62,000 nt of DNA from Cryptomeria japonica (GCF_030272615.1 NC_081406.1:186284770-186346769); one strand, 5' to 3'; counted from the first letter of the stretch, positions 44,430 to 55,860 are shown. Made by a program: numbers and translations. The notes: a model not told the origin generated them from the sequence alone.

Positions 44430-45330
44430 CCATGTTCGTTAAGGAGAATAGAGGTGAAAAAAAATTATGGAAGTAATTTTGAGATGTGGAAGTTGAAGAT
44501 GGAGGATTTGCTAATAGATCGAGATTTGTGGGATGTTGTTGATGTGAATGTCTCAAGACCTTCATATCCTATTATATCTACTTAGTATGATGTTATGGAC
44601 TGTAAAGCCAAGAGTCTAATCAAATTATACTTGGAAAAATCTATTCTAATCAATGTCCATGAAGAGACCTCTACTAAGAAGGTATACAAGCTTGGTGAGA
44701 TGTATCAACCCAAATCTTTATTAAATCATATTTTCTTGACGAAATTATATTCCTTAAGAGTGGAAGAGGTTGCATGGATTACAAACCACTTGGAAGCATT
44801 CAATATGTTGGTGCCTCAATTGAATTTTTTTGGTGTCAAGATAAATGAAGAGGAGAAATGTCAGATCTTTCTTTGTTCTTTTCTTGATTCCTGGGATTCA
44901 CTTCTTATGGCTATTGTGAGTACTTCTATTGTTTTGAAGTCTGAAGATGTGGTGGGTGCCTTGCTTGGTGAAGAGATGCAGAGGAAGGTATCCATCAGAT
45001 CAAAGGAAGTCCTAACTATTCATGGAAGACATAAGGAAAGAGGCAAGAAGAATGAGAAACATGACAAACCCAAGTCTAGAGAGAGATCCAAATATCTCAA
45101 AAAGTCCAAAGTCATTTGTTGGAATTGTGGTAAATTGGGACACTTTTGTAAGGATTGCAAAGGAGAAAAGAAGTAAAAAAAAAAAGAATTCTGATTTTTA
45201 TTCCTGGTTCAAGGAGGATGGTGATGTGTTCATTGCAACTTTCAATATTCATGTAGGTAATTATGTATTGTTAATTGACTCAAGTGCATTTTTTCATATG
45301 ACTTCCAATATAGATTGGTTTTCTAAAATT
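44430..45330 (+). pseudogene. gag and protease start, family-A internal 4
   Basis: Holds the longest gag frame of the array (44595-45176, 193 residues), with 'SILINVHEETSTKK', 'LYSLRVEEVAWITNHLEAFNML', a basic linker and an intact zinc knuckle (C175, C178, H183, C188). The protease site follows in another frame as 'LIDSSAFFHMTSN' (near 45275). It stops at about 45330, where LTR-derived sequence begins. Confidence 0.85.
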
Positions 45331-45408
45331 GTTTGTAACCAACTTGGTGGGTTATTTCTTGATAGAGCACATTGTGAGCTTTTCAGTGCTTCAAATAGTT
45401 CATCAAAT
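45331..45408 (+). repeat. LTR fragment inside family-A internal 4
   Basis: About 78 bp that match LTR sequence, not internal sequence: 'cttgatagagca' and 'cttcaaatagttcatcaa' also occur at 46850-46900 and 22077-22130 in LTRs. It bridges protease directly to reverse transcriptase, and the whole integrase is missing. Confidence 0.75.
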
Positions 45409-45870
45409 GGATGTTAAAATTACTTTCCTTCATGGTGATTTGGAGAAGGATATTTATCTAGCACAACTAGAGGACTATGTCATAAAATATAAAAGTAATT
45501 TGGTTTGTAAATTGCAGAAATTTTTGTGTAAGCAACGTCCTAAGATGTGGTACCAAAAATTTGATAATATGTGTTGAGTTTTGGATTCAAGAGTTCAAAA
45601 TCAGATCATTCTATTTATTATAAATTTTATGGTGAATGTTTCATGTACATTGCATTATATTTTTATGATATGTTATTCATTGGTAAAGGGAAAGGTATAA
45701 TTTCAGAACTAAAGTCTCAACTTACTACTAAATTTGAAATGAAAGATTTTCGTGTAGCAAAATACATTCTTGGGATGGAAATTAGAAGATATACGAACAG
45801 AAAGATATGGTTAGGGCCGAAGTAACTATATGAATTGAATTTTATAAATTTTCAATATGACAGATTTTAA
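45409..45870 (+). pseudogene. Reverse transcriptase fragment, family-A internal 4
   Basis: Begins at 'MDVKITFLHGDLEKDIYLAQLEDYV', continues 'KFLCKQRPKMWYQKF', then in a new frame 'LYFYDMLFIGKGKG' (45571-45825). The catalytic Y-V-D-D is changed to Y-F-Y-D. The N-terminal third of RT is lost in the deletion. Confidence 0.8.
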
Positions 45871-46656
45871 ACCATTATATGCTCCTTTTAAAGTTGGAAC
45901 AAACTATCTATTTCAGATTGTCCTACATCCCCATCAGAGATGGAAGACATGAGAATAGTGTCTTACTAGAGTTCAATTGGAAGTTTGATGTATGCTATGG
46001 TCTGCACAAGACTAGACATTGTCCAACCAGTGGGATTTCTTTCTAGATATATGTCTAATCTTGGTAGAATTCATTGGGATGCAGTTAAAAGGGTATTCGA
46101 ATATTTGAAGGGTACCTTAGAATAATATTTGTGTTATCATAATAATTTGATAGGAAACAAGATTTCCATTGATATTTATGGTTATGTGGATTCAGACTAG
46201 ACAGGTAATGATGATATTAGAAGATCCACTAGTGCTTATGTGTTTACTTTATTTGGTGTTGCAATTAGTTGGATGAGTAAGCGATAGGTTGTGGTTGTTG
46301 TGTCAACTACTGAAGTAGAGTATATGGTAGTTACTCATTCTTGTAAAGAAGCCATTTGGCTTAAGATATTGTGTTCAGATATTGGAATAAAACAAGGTAT
46401 AGTGACAATCAAAGAGTGATATGCCTAGATAAGAACTCGACCTTTCATGTCTGAACCAAACACATTGATGTTTAGTATCATTTTGTCAAAGATGTGGTCA
46501 AGGATGGTAGGGTGAATTTGGTTAAGGTAGAGTCTTTGATGAATGTTACATACTCTTTACCTAAGGTGGTGAGCATAGAGAAGTTCGAATGGTGTTTGGG
46601 GTCTATGGGCCTCATAACCCCTAGCAATTAAATTCTTGTGTAAATATTCCCTTTTC
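45871..46656 (+). pseudogene. RNase H, family-A internal 4
   Basis: Frameshifted RNase H with 'YAMVCTRLDIVQPVG', 'RIHWDAVKRVFEYLKGTLE', 'TSAYVFTLFGVAISWMSKR' and 'VEYMVVTHSCKEAIWLKI' blocks, then the tail up to 'SMGLITPSN'. A deletion at about 46657 removes the polypurine tract and the first part of LTR5. Confidence 0.78.
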
Positions 46657-47263
46657 GTTGAAATCTTTGAATTGGCTAGATAAGCATGTCAATAAATTTT
46701 CATTGCAAGATCATGTCTAGATTTCAAGATATTAGTGTGTCTATTTTTTAAAGTTGTGAATGAAAGTTCCAAAGTCAAATTTCACATATTTAGAGAATCT
46801 TAAATGGACCAAAAGGTTTTGTAATTGACATAGGGAATTAAAGATTGAGAGATTAGATTGTGATCTTTTCAATGTTTCAAATAGTTCATCAATCGGACAC
46901 CTAGTTCAAGATTTATGGCCTCCAGAAGTTAGGTCTCCTGAAATAGGAAATATAAAAATGTATCGAACACATAAAAGAGTTGTAAAAGTGAGGTACATGT
47001 GTTGATGTCTATTTTGGCACATTATAGGGAACCTAGGATTGGAGATAAGATGTGTTTATTGAGTGATTTTAGCCCATTGTTTTGTAATACCATTTGAAAA
47101 TTTGAGTATTGTATCTCCTGTATTTGAGGTGTGTAAGATGGAGATTGTGTGAGAGTCTTATAACTATTTAGTTACCTATAAATCTGTGGTTGGTAATAGT
47201 CTTGTGAAAAGATTTCTCTACAAGTATTATAATTTGTTATTCATTTCTAAATAATATATTGGG

Positions 47264-47500
47264 GTCCAAGGGGTTGAGCTTAGTTGGTTAAAGCATTGAG
47301 TTCTCAATGTGGAGACCCAAGTTCAACTCCCATGAGGGACACCTTTATGTAGACTCTTGGTCTTCCTAAGTGGATTTCTAAGTTGTGACCCTTGGTCTTC
47401 CACTTGTTGTTAGTTTGCTCGAAAGGAGCTTATATTTGTAATAAGTTGGATGCTCAAATGAGATGATATGTAATGATTATATGATATCTAATCCAAAAAT
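47264..47500 (+). mobile_element. tRNA-derived SINE with 14-bp TSD
   Basis: 237 bp flanked by a perfect duplication aataatatattggg (47250-47263 and 47501-47514). The 5' part is tRNA-like: an A-box-like 'gcttagttggttaaagc' (about 47278-47294) and a B-box-like 'gttcaactccc' (47321-47331), the Pol III promoter arrangement. The body ends in an A-rich 'ccaaaaat' tail. SINEs are copied by a LINE reverse transcriptase. Confidence 0.85.
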
Positions 47501-47583
47501 AATAATATATTGGGCAGCTTTTGGAGTGTGGGGTTTTTCTCCCGAAAGGGTTTTCCACATGTAAATCACTGCATTGTGGTATG

Positions 47584-48837
47584 TGTAGCTAGGAAATGTG
47601 GAAATCATCACAAGCATATAAAAAAAATTAATGTAGCTAGGAAATGTGGAAATCATCACAAGCATATAAAAACTAATCTAGCCCAATCATGAAAACTTAA
47701 ATGTAATGATCTATCCTAACACACTCAATAGAGACATGAAAATGAAACATTTAAAACTTAAAGATTATGCAAACCAGATGTAGATCTAAATGCTTCCTTC
47801 ATGCGGCTCCATTGTTCTTCTTTCTTCTCCAAATAGCCTTTGTTTTGTGGATCTCACCTTCAAGTGCATACACATGAGATGAAAGCAAATAGACAAGATT
47901 ATGGCGCAAGAGTACTCGAAGCGTGATTGATTCGACAAAGTGATTATTAGATTCAGATTGAAGAAATTCATCCAATTTATAGACAAATTGGAGAGATGGA
48001 TCAAATTAGCACGATTCAATTCAAATAGAAATTGTAAATCAAAAATGTCAATTTATGACAAATTATGCACTTTCTATGCAAAATTGATTGATTGTCAATT
48101 TATGACAAATTATGACAAATTGCTATGCAAGGATTTATGACAAGATTTTTGAAATAGAAATAGACATTTAGGAATTTAGGAGAAATTAGAAAATTAAGTT
48201 AGAAATGATGACTTGGAAATTAGAAAATTGATGCAAATTAGGTAAATTAATTAATAATTTCTCATTAATTAATTAATTTACAAAAATAGGAGGAATTAAT
48301 TAGCCAATTAAATAAACATTTAATTGTGACAAGAAGACTTAGGATAAATAAATAAATTATTTAACCTAGAGGGAAAATGGAGAGAAAATGACAAACAAGG
48401 TTAAATTAGAAATGCAAGGACGACAATTAGGTCTTGATATAAAATTGATTTGATGTCGATTCGACCATGATTTTGAATTGATTTGATTGATAAACAATTG
48501 AGATTGATTGACAAATTGACCAAATTGATATGCGCCAATTGACATGATTGAAGAGGACAAGGATCGACAATGAATCAATCGTAAAACGACGAGATTGATA
48601 AGGACGAGGATCGATGATAAATCGATCTCAAAATGATAAGATTGATAAGAGGACAAAACCCTAATTCAAAAGCAATAAAAATGAGGAATGCAGAAGAAGG
48701 ACTCGATGCTCGCAAATGATAAAAACCAAGTGTGTGACATAAGAGAAATGTTAATGCGACGCAAAAACCTAAAATGAGGCAATGCGCAAATGTTAAAGTA
48801 TGATCCCGCAAGCGTTGACCATTTTTAGGTGTCTACA
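47584..48837 (-). mobile_element. Solo LTR with perfect 5-bp TSD (gtatg)
   Basis: 1254 bp, TGTAGCTAGG...GTGTCTACA, with gtatg at 47579-47583 and 48838-48842. On the minus strand it starts TGTAGACACCT, a start common in plant gypsy LTRs, so minus orientation is likely. A 48-bp tandem duplication lies at the left end (47584-47631 and 47632-47679), so the outermost LTR bases are present twice. The interior 48430-48660 is rich in gattgat/tcgat motifs. Confidence 0.85.
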
Positions 48838-49088
48838 GTATGCATTATATTTATTTATTTTTGTTAAGTTTTAATAACTATTGTAACAATCTATAAAATT
48901 TTGTGCATTACTCTCCTCTTAAGGTCAGTGTAGGAAGTTGTTCCACTAATTAAATTTCTTACGAGTGGTATCAGAGCCTGATCACCTTTGGTTTTAATTG
49001 TGGGTAGTTGAGTTTTTTGAGCTAATCCAAATTCAAGTGGGAGCTTGTGCAAAAGATACATTTTGATCTTATTGCAAGAACTTGCAAA

Positions 49089-49148
49089 TGGAAAGTTCCT
49101 CAGGTAGAATAGAGGTCGAAACATTTTCTAGAAGTAATTTTGAGATAG
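49089..49148 (+). pseudogene. gag start stub, family-A internal 5
   Basis: Only the first about 60 bp of gag remain ('aatggaaagttcctcagg'). The sequence then jumps into the end of the pre-integrase region, deleting about 1.5 kb that held the rest of gag and the protease. Confidence 0.7.
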
Positions 49149-49880
49149 TTTAACTCAAGTTCTCATAAATCTTGTGGTGTGTTGGATATTATTCATTCTG
49201 ATGTGTTTGGTCCTGCATATGTTCTTTCCATTGGAAAATCCATATATTATTTTTAATTTATTGATGATTTTAGTAGAATGACATGGGTATATTTACTAAA
49301 GAATAAAACTAAAGTTTTCAGTAGATTTAAAGCAATGGTTGAATTACAGACTGGGAGGAAAATAAAATGTTTGAGGAGGAATAATGGCAGTCAATTTTTC
49401 TCCAATGAATTCGATAGATTTTGTAAAGATTGTGGCCTTCACATATAGAAGATAACTCTATATTCTCCACAACATAATAGTATTGCAGAAAGAATGAACA
49501 AAACATTGATGGAGAAGACTAGGAGTATGTTGAGTTGTGTTGATCTAGAGTAAAAATTTTGGGCTGAAGTTGTTGCCATCGCTTGCTACCTAATTAATAG
49601 GTCTCCTGCATCAACTCTTGTTGACAAAATGCCTATGGAGACATGGTCGAGTCATAAGCCTTCATTGAGACATCTTAAAGTTTTTACTTGTCATGAGGCA
49701 TATGCACATGTGCCAAAGGAGAAGCAAACAAAGTTGGAGAACAAGGATATGAAATGTATCTTCATCGAATATAGTTATGGTGTGAAAGGCTACAAGATTT
49801 GGGACCTTTTGCACATAACATAATACATAGTAGAAGTGTTATTTTTAGAGAAACTAAGGCAGCCTCCTTTTGTTACATTA
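49149..49880 (+). pseudogene. Integrase, family-A internal 5
   Basis: 'HKSCGVLDIIHSDVFGPA' start near 49165, a 'DDFSRMTWV' block, then 'RNNGSQF' where the second catalytic Asp is Asn, 'SIAERMNKTLMEKTRSML' (Glu retained near 49492), TAA for glutamate/glutamine near 49550, and 'METWSSHKPSLRHLKVF' (open 49629-49823). Cut at 49881 by an LTR-like insertion. Confidence 0.8.
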
Positions 49881-51334
49881 TGTTGATCCTCAAAAGGCTT
49901 ATGCCTTTAAAGAGGCAGTTCAGAAGTTTCACAGGAATGGGACAGACACCCTGTGAAACCACCTTCGAGATTTTAGAAGTCGGCTATTCAAGATTGGGAG
50001 AAGAAAAGGGAGAGGATAATCTTCACCAATGGATTAAGCTAAGAAGGGTGATACACCATAGTAAAGATTTGATTTAAGGGATGACCTATTGTAGTTCAAC
50101 TAGGAATATGTATGATAATATCCATAGGGTTTTGATCATTGTTGTTCAAAAATTTATGCCATTATAGAAAAGACATGATGCACCATAGACCCTTCATTGT
50201 TAGACGGGACAACAGAATGAACGAAACTTACGGGGCATAGAGCATAGTATTCAGATATTGACTACAGGAAGCACCTACAAAGGTCTAAATAAAAGGAAAA
50301 AATTCTTAAGGAATGCTAATTCCCTTATGCCTAAAAACACGATGCAGGGAGATGATCCTAACTGAGAGATCCCAAGAATGGGTTCTTGCTTCTCGATTAG
50401 AATAACTCCTTCAAGGGTTCAACAAGAAGGTTTTAGCCTCCAAAATGTGATTTCATGAGGAATAGGTTGCAAAGGATACAATTCATCTTCCATTTTAGGT
50501 GTCCTATGAAGAGAAGAAAACTTCCATGATCATAAGCGCACCTTATTAGACTGAAAATAAAAATACCCACATGAGTAAACTAGACCAGATTTAGAAGAAA
50601 TTAGCACAAGACACTTTGATTAACAAAAGAAAAAAGGTCATATGGGCACAGCTTCCATAATTCATTAAGAGAAAAAACGCCAAGGCTGGAGAATAAGTTC
50701 CAGAAAACTAATGACATTACATACACCTCTAGTGATAAAACCATGGAGTTCCAAACAAAAAACGACTATGATTTTACAATTATTTCATAGTAAAACTTCC
50801 AAGCTCATAACCAGTCATCCTCCTCCTGCTGCAATATGAGCTCATGGGCTTTTATAAGGAAAAAACAAGCTTCACTCCTAAAAGCGTCGAGTCCTTGATT
50901 TTCTCATGTTGAGGACAAGTGTGATCCTCTTACTGATCGTTCACGAGATGTGCTCCATTTGTTGATAAAAGGAAGTCGATCAAGCTGATTTTGTGAGGTC
51001 GCTTATGATTGCATGGCTTGACTGAGAATATGTCTTTTAAAATTTGTCGGCTTGCAATTGGACTATGAAAAAGCATGTGAATGACCATATTCTGGGAATA
51101 TGAGTTGGCATCTTGGATGAGAGAGAGGATTCTGATGGGACACGTGTCACATTGGCAGGCCTTCTTGAGGGAAACTCCTGCACATCGAGCAAAAAACCTC
51201 GGCAATCTAACATGTGGCATTCTGTCGGGTTACGCTGCTAGACCTAGGCAATCTTGGTGAAGAGTTTGCGAACGTTAGTGTGGCCAATTTGAGAAAGGAA
51301 GAGGCAAGGTCCCTTTGTGTAGATGGAATCTACA
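49881..51334 (+). mobile_element. Probable solo LTR in family-A internal 5
   Basis: 1454 bp, TGTTGATCC...GAATCTACA, flanked by catta (49876-49880) and cattc (51335-51339), a 4/5 TSD; sister copies read cattg here. It has no coding domain. A TATA-like 'cttttataagg' lies near 50850, consistent with + orientation and a U3 of about 970 bp. The right end contains a small palindrome gtagatggaatctac. The family is not identified. Confidence 0.7.
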
Positions 51335-51339
51335 CATTC

Positions 51340-52340
51340 CATCCAGAACAAACTAAACAAGAAGATGTGATTAAATTTCCTTTTATGCCTAAAAGATTTG
51401 AATTGAGACCCCTAGATAGGCAACAAGTTGAGGAGAGCTCATCTAGCTCTGAATCTTCAAAGGAGGAAGAACCTCCAAGTCAACTTTTTCAAATGTCTAC
51501 AAGATAGAGACAACCACCTGAAAGGTATTCCCTTGATCGTTGGAGATGTATTTTTTCTTTGAATACTAATGTGGATTATTTTATCTCTATAGAAGAGGCA
51601 TTAGGTATGAATGATGCACAACCCTGGAAGATTGCTATGGAAGAAGAAATGGCATCTTTGAAAAATAATGATACATGGGATCTTGTACCATTTCCTGAAG
51701 GACGTAAACCTATTGGTTGCAAATGGGTGTTCAAGAAAAAATTGGTTCAGATGGAGGTATAAAGGAAGGTTGGTTGTGAAAGGCTAATATTAAATTGAGG
51801 GTATTGATTATGGTGAGATATGTTTGTTCTTACAAAAATGGTATCCATTAGATTTTTGTTTTCTATTGTTGGTACTTATGATTTAGAGGTTGAGCAAATG
51901 GATGTGAAAACTACTTTCCTTCATGGTGATTTTGAGGAAAATATTTATATGACACAGCTAGAGTACTATGTGGTAAAAGGTAAAAGTAATTTGATTTGTA
52001 AATTGAAGAAATATGTGTATGGTCTCCAGCAGACTCCTAGGATGTGGTATCTTAAATTGGATACATACATGTTGAGTTTCCAATTTGAGTGTTCTAAATT
52101 AGACCATTGAGTTTCTTATAAATCTGATTGTGATCGTTTCCTATATATTGCATTATATGTTGTTGATATGTTACTCGTTGGTAAAGGAAAAGGTATGGTT
52201 TTAGAACTAAACTCTTAGCTTGCTGCTAAATTTGAAATGCAAGATCTTGGTCCAGTGTAACACATTCTTGGGATGGAAATTAGAAGAGATAGAGTGACCA
52301 TAAAGAAATGGCTAGGTCAAAGTATGTGAATTAAGTTTTA
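51340..52340 (+). pseudogene. Linker and reverse transcriptase, family-A internal 5
   Basis: The linker resumes ('TKQEDVIKFPFMPKRFELRPLDRQQVEESSSS' region), then RT blocks 'MNDAQPWKIAMEEEMASLKNNDTWDLVPFPEG' (51559-51762), 'VEQMDVKTTFLHGDFEENIYM' (51820-52110) and a catalytic box reading Y-V-V-D (near 52158) instead of Y-V-D-D. Confidence 0.83.
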
Positions 52341-53195
52341 CAGAGGTTCAACGTGTAGGATTGTAGACCATTATGTGTTCCTTTTATAGATGGAATAAAA
52401 TTATTTGTTTCAGATTATCCTACATCCACATCAGAGATGGAAGACATGAGCATAGTGTCTTACTATAGTATACTTATAAGTTTAGTGTATGTTATAGTCT
52501 ACACCAGACCAGACATTACCCAAGTAGTGGGAACTCTCTCCAGATATATGTTTAATACTTGTAGGATTCATTGGGATGCAATTAAAAGATTATTCAAAAA
52601 TTTGAAGGGTACCTTAGAATATTCTTTGTGTTATCATGGTAATTTGATAGGAAACAAGATTTACATTGATAGTCATGGTTATGTGAATTCAGATTGGGTG
52701 CACAATGTTGATAGCATAATATCTACCAGTGCTTATGTCTTTACTTTATTTAGTGGTTTAGTTAGTTATATGGGTAAGGGATGGGTTGCGGTTGCTTTGT
52801 CCACTACTAAAGCAAAGTATAATGCAACTACTCATGCTTGTAATGAAACAATTTGTCTTAAGAGACTGTGTTCAAATATTAGAATAAAACAAGGTACAGT
52901 GATAGTTTATTCTAACAGTCAAAGTGTCATCTTTCTAGCTAAGAACCCGATGTTTCATGCCCAATCCAAATACATTTATGTTTAATATCATGTTGTCAAA
53001 GATATGGTCAAAAATTGTAGGGTGAAGCTAGTTAAGGTATAGAATTTGATGAATGTTATAGTTTCTTTATCTAAGGTTGTGATCACAAAGAAGTTAAAAT
53101 GGTGGTCACAATCTATGGGCCTCATGGTTCCTAGCAATTAAATTATTTTGTAGTTACTCCCTTTTCTCTTGCAAGGTGTTCGACAAGTGGTAAAA
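52341..53195 (+). pseudogene. RNase H, family-A internal 5
   Basis: Open piece 52437-52985 (182 residues) covers nearly the whole domain: 'YTRPDITQVVG', 'GYVNSDWVHNVD' (D-W kept), 'TTKAKYNATTHACNE' (the catalytic Glu of AE-x-EY changed to Lys) and 'VYSNSQSVIFLAKN' (Asp changed to Asn). A substituted catalytic set means a dead enzyme despite the open frame. The tail leads to LTR6. Confidence 0.85.
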
Positions 53196-54096
53196 TCTTA
53201 AGAAAATGGTGTCTCAACCTTGCATATACATAAGGTTACTATTTTTATTAATTTTTTTATTTGAGCATAGATTGGTTTGAGCTTTTCTCCAAAGCTTTGA
53301 ATTGGTTAGATAAGCATGTCAAAAAAAATTCATTGCAAGATCATGTCTAGATTTGAAGATATTAAAGTGTTTGCTCTCGAAAGTTGTGAATGAAAGTTTC
53401 ATAGTCAATTTTGATGGCTTTAGAGGCTTTGAAATAGCCCAAAAGTGTCACTAATCAGTGTAGAGAGTTATAGCTTGATAGGTAACATTGTGAGCATATC
53501 GACACTTCAAAAAATTTGTCAATTGGACACCCAATTAAAAATTTATGGCCTTCAGACATTGGGTCTCCTGAAATAGGAAATATAAAAAATGCATCAAACA
53601 CATAAATGAGCTATAAAAGGGAGGTGCATGCGTTGATGTGTGTTTTGATACATCATAGGGCACCTAGGATTGTGGATAAGATGGGTACCACTTTATTGGG
53701 TGGTTTTAGCTCATGGTTTTTTAATATTGTTTGATGATTTCATATATTGTATCTCCTATATATGAGGTGCATGAGATGGCGGTTTTGTGTAAGCGTCTTA
53801 TAGCTATTGAGTTACCTTTGAATCTCTAGTTGGTGATACTCCTATGAAAATCTTGCTTTGTAAGTATGTTTAAATCTGTTATTGATTTCTAAATAATATA
53901 TTAGGTGGATTTTGGAGTGTGGAGTTTTTCTCTTGAAAAGGTTTTCCCCACGTAAATCACTATGTTGTTGTATGCATGCTATTTATGTTTATTTCTATCG
54001 AGTTTTTATAATGTTCTAACGATCTGTAAAAAAATTCACACTACTCTCCTCTCAAGGTTAATGTAGGAAGTTGTTTCATTAATTAACTTTCTTACA
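53196..54096 (+). repeat. Family-A LTR6
   Basis: About 901 bp; the start is mutated (tcttaag for TGTTAG), the end is TTACA. TATA-like ctatatatgagg near 53757. It is shared by internals 5 and 6. Confidence 0.85.
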
Positions 54097-54199
54097 AGTG
54101 GTATCAAAGTTTGATCACATATGGTTTCAATTGTGGATAGTTGGGTTTTTGGAACTAATCCAGATTCGAGTGGGAGATTATGCAAAAGATATTTTTTGA

Positions 54200-55200
54200 T
54201 CTTGTTACAAGAATTTTCAAATTTCAAGTTCATTACAAAGAATAGAGATGGAGAAATTTTTGGAAGTAATTTTGAGATGTGGAAGCTAAAGATGGACAAT
54301 CTACTAATAGATCAATATTTATGGGATGTTAAAGTGAATGTCTCAAGACCTTTAGGTCCTACTACAACTACTCAAAATGATGTTATGGACTGTAAATCTA
54401 AGGGTCTAATAAGGTTGTTCTTGGTAGACTTTGTTCTAAACAATAACCATGAAGAGAGCTCTACAAAGAAGCTATGGAACAAGCTTGGTGAGATGTATCA
54501 AGTCAAATCTTTATTAAATCATATTTTTTTTAGGAATAAATTGTATTCGTTGAGAATGGAAGAGAGTGGATGTATTACAGACTTCCTAGAAGCATTCAAT
54601 ATGTTGGTGGCTTAATTCGCATTTGTTGGTGTCAAAGTGGATGAAGAGGAGAAATATAAGATTTTACTTTATTATTTGTCAGATTCATGAAATTCTCTTG
54701 TTATGGCTATTGGCAGTACCTCTTTTGTTTTGAAGTCTAAAAATGTGGTGGATGCATTCCTTGGTGAAGAGATGTGGAGGAAGGTATCCATCGGTTCAAA
54801 GGAAGCCCTAACTATTTATGGAAGATGTACAGAAGAAGGGAAGAAGAATGAGAAGCATAACAAATCCAAGTCTAGAAAGAGATCCAAATCTCCTGGAAAT
54901 TCCAAAATCACTTGCTAGAATATTATTAAATCGGGACACTTTCGTAAAGATTAAAAAGAATAAAAGACAAAGAAAAAGAAGAAGTTTCATTCTAATTTTG
55001 AGTCTGAGAAGGAAAATGGTGATGTTTTCATGGCATCTTTGGCCACTCATGCAGGTAATGATGCACAGTTAATTGACTTAGATGCATCTTTTCATATGAC
55101 TTTGAACAATGCAAGTAATGATGCACAGTTAATTGACTTAGATGCATCTTTTCATATGACTTTGAACAAAGGTTGGTTTTCTAAATATGAATAATTTAAT
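54200..55200 (+). pseudogene. gag and duplicated protease active-site region, family-A internal 6
   Basis: Gag frame 54121-54615 (164 residues, beginning upstream of the true start) with 'FVLNNNHEESSTKKLWNKLGEMYQVKSLL', then 54703-54918. The zinc knuckle is destroyed: TAG for Trp, Ile for Cys, and a stop for the last Cys. The region around the protease active site ('LIDLDASFHMT', where D-S-G is D-L-D) is duplicated in tandem as a 60-bp, 20-codon unit (55050-55109, 55110-55169). Confidence 0.82.
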
Positions 55201-55860
55201 TGAGGTAAGGTGTACTTGGTCGATGATTCTCATTTAGATATTGTTAGTTGTGGTAAAGTTAGAATTGGGTTTCCTAATGGTAGAATAAAAAGGATGAGTG
55301 ATGTGTTGCATATCCCTGGACTAAAACAAAATTTATTATTTATGAGCAAACTGATAGATGCGGGTGTGCATGTAGTCTTTTCTAATGTAGGATGTAAAAT
55401 GGTTGGAGGTGCTATGGTGATTGTTAGAGGTGTCACATTTGATGCATTGTATACATTAGAAGCATACATTGTTGAGTGTAATAGAATTTTTTGTAAAAAT
55501 TAAATCTGTGGATACTTCATTGGAAGATGTAAGGGTTTCACCTTCAACAGATGATCATGGCTTTTGGGTACCTAAGAGTGCTCTTTCTTCTGAAGAAAAG
55601 TTACCTGTAGAGAAGACTATGTTATGGCACCAAAGACTTGACCACATTGGACAAAAGGGTCTAAGGGCCATGAAAAACAAAAACCTTGTTCAAGGTTTGA
55701 ATGATTGTAATCTTGACTTTGATTTCTACGAGCATTGCATTTATGGAAAACAAAACCACATTCAATTTTACTTGAGTTCTCATAAATCTTGTGGTCTATT
55801 GGATCTTATTCATTCTGGTGTGTTTGGTCTTGTAGATGTTCCTTCCATTGAAAAATCTAT
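55201..55860 (+). pseudogene. Protease end and pre-integrase, family-A internal 6
   Basis: Two long open pieces in different frames, 55210-55503 and 55469-55879. They include 'KMSDVLHIPGLKQNLLFMSKL', 'MLWHQRLDHIGQKGLRAMKNKNLVQGL' and 'EHCIYGKQNHI'. The latter two give the H-x3-5-H and C... parts of the integrase zinc domain, with the second Cys of C-x2-C as tyrosine-glycine in this copy. Confidence 0.8.

Larger units (their letters stand above)
46657..48963 (+). repeat. Family-A LTR5 (5'-truncated, two insertions)
   Basis: LTR sequence begins abruptly at 'ctttgaattggctagataagc', which lies about 120 bp inside the other LTRs. It is split by a SINE (47264-47500) and a solo LTR (47584-48837) and ends TTACG (TTACA mutated) at 48963, followed by a good primer-binding site at 48966-48977. 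Confidence 0.82.

Noticed and set aside
47277-47331. Functional tRNA gene
   Set aside because: A/B-box-like motifs are present but no cloverleaf; the 14-bp TSD and A-rich end identify a SINE.
47584-47679. CRISPR-like direct repeat
   Set aside because: Only two tandem units with no spacer, located at an LTR end in plant-type sequence.
52437-52985. 182-residue open frame as a functional RNase H gene
   Set aside because: It is the RNase H part of copia internal 5; catalytic Glu and last Asp positions are substituted and upstream domains are broken.
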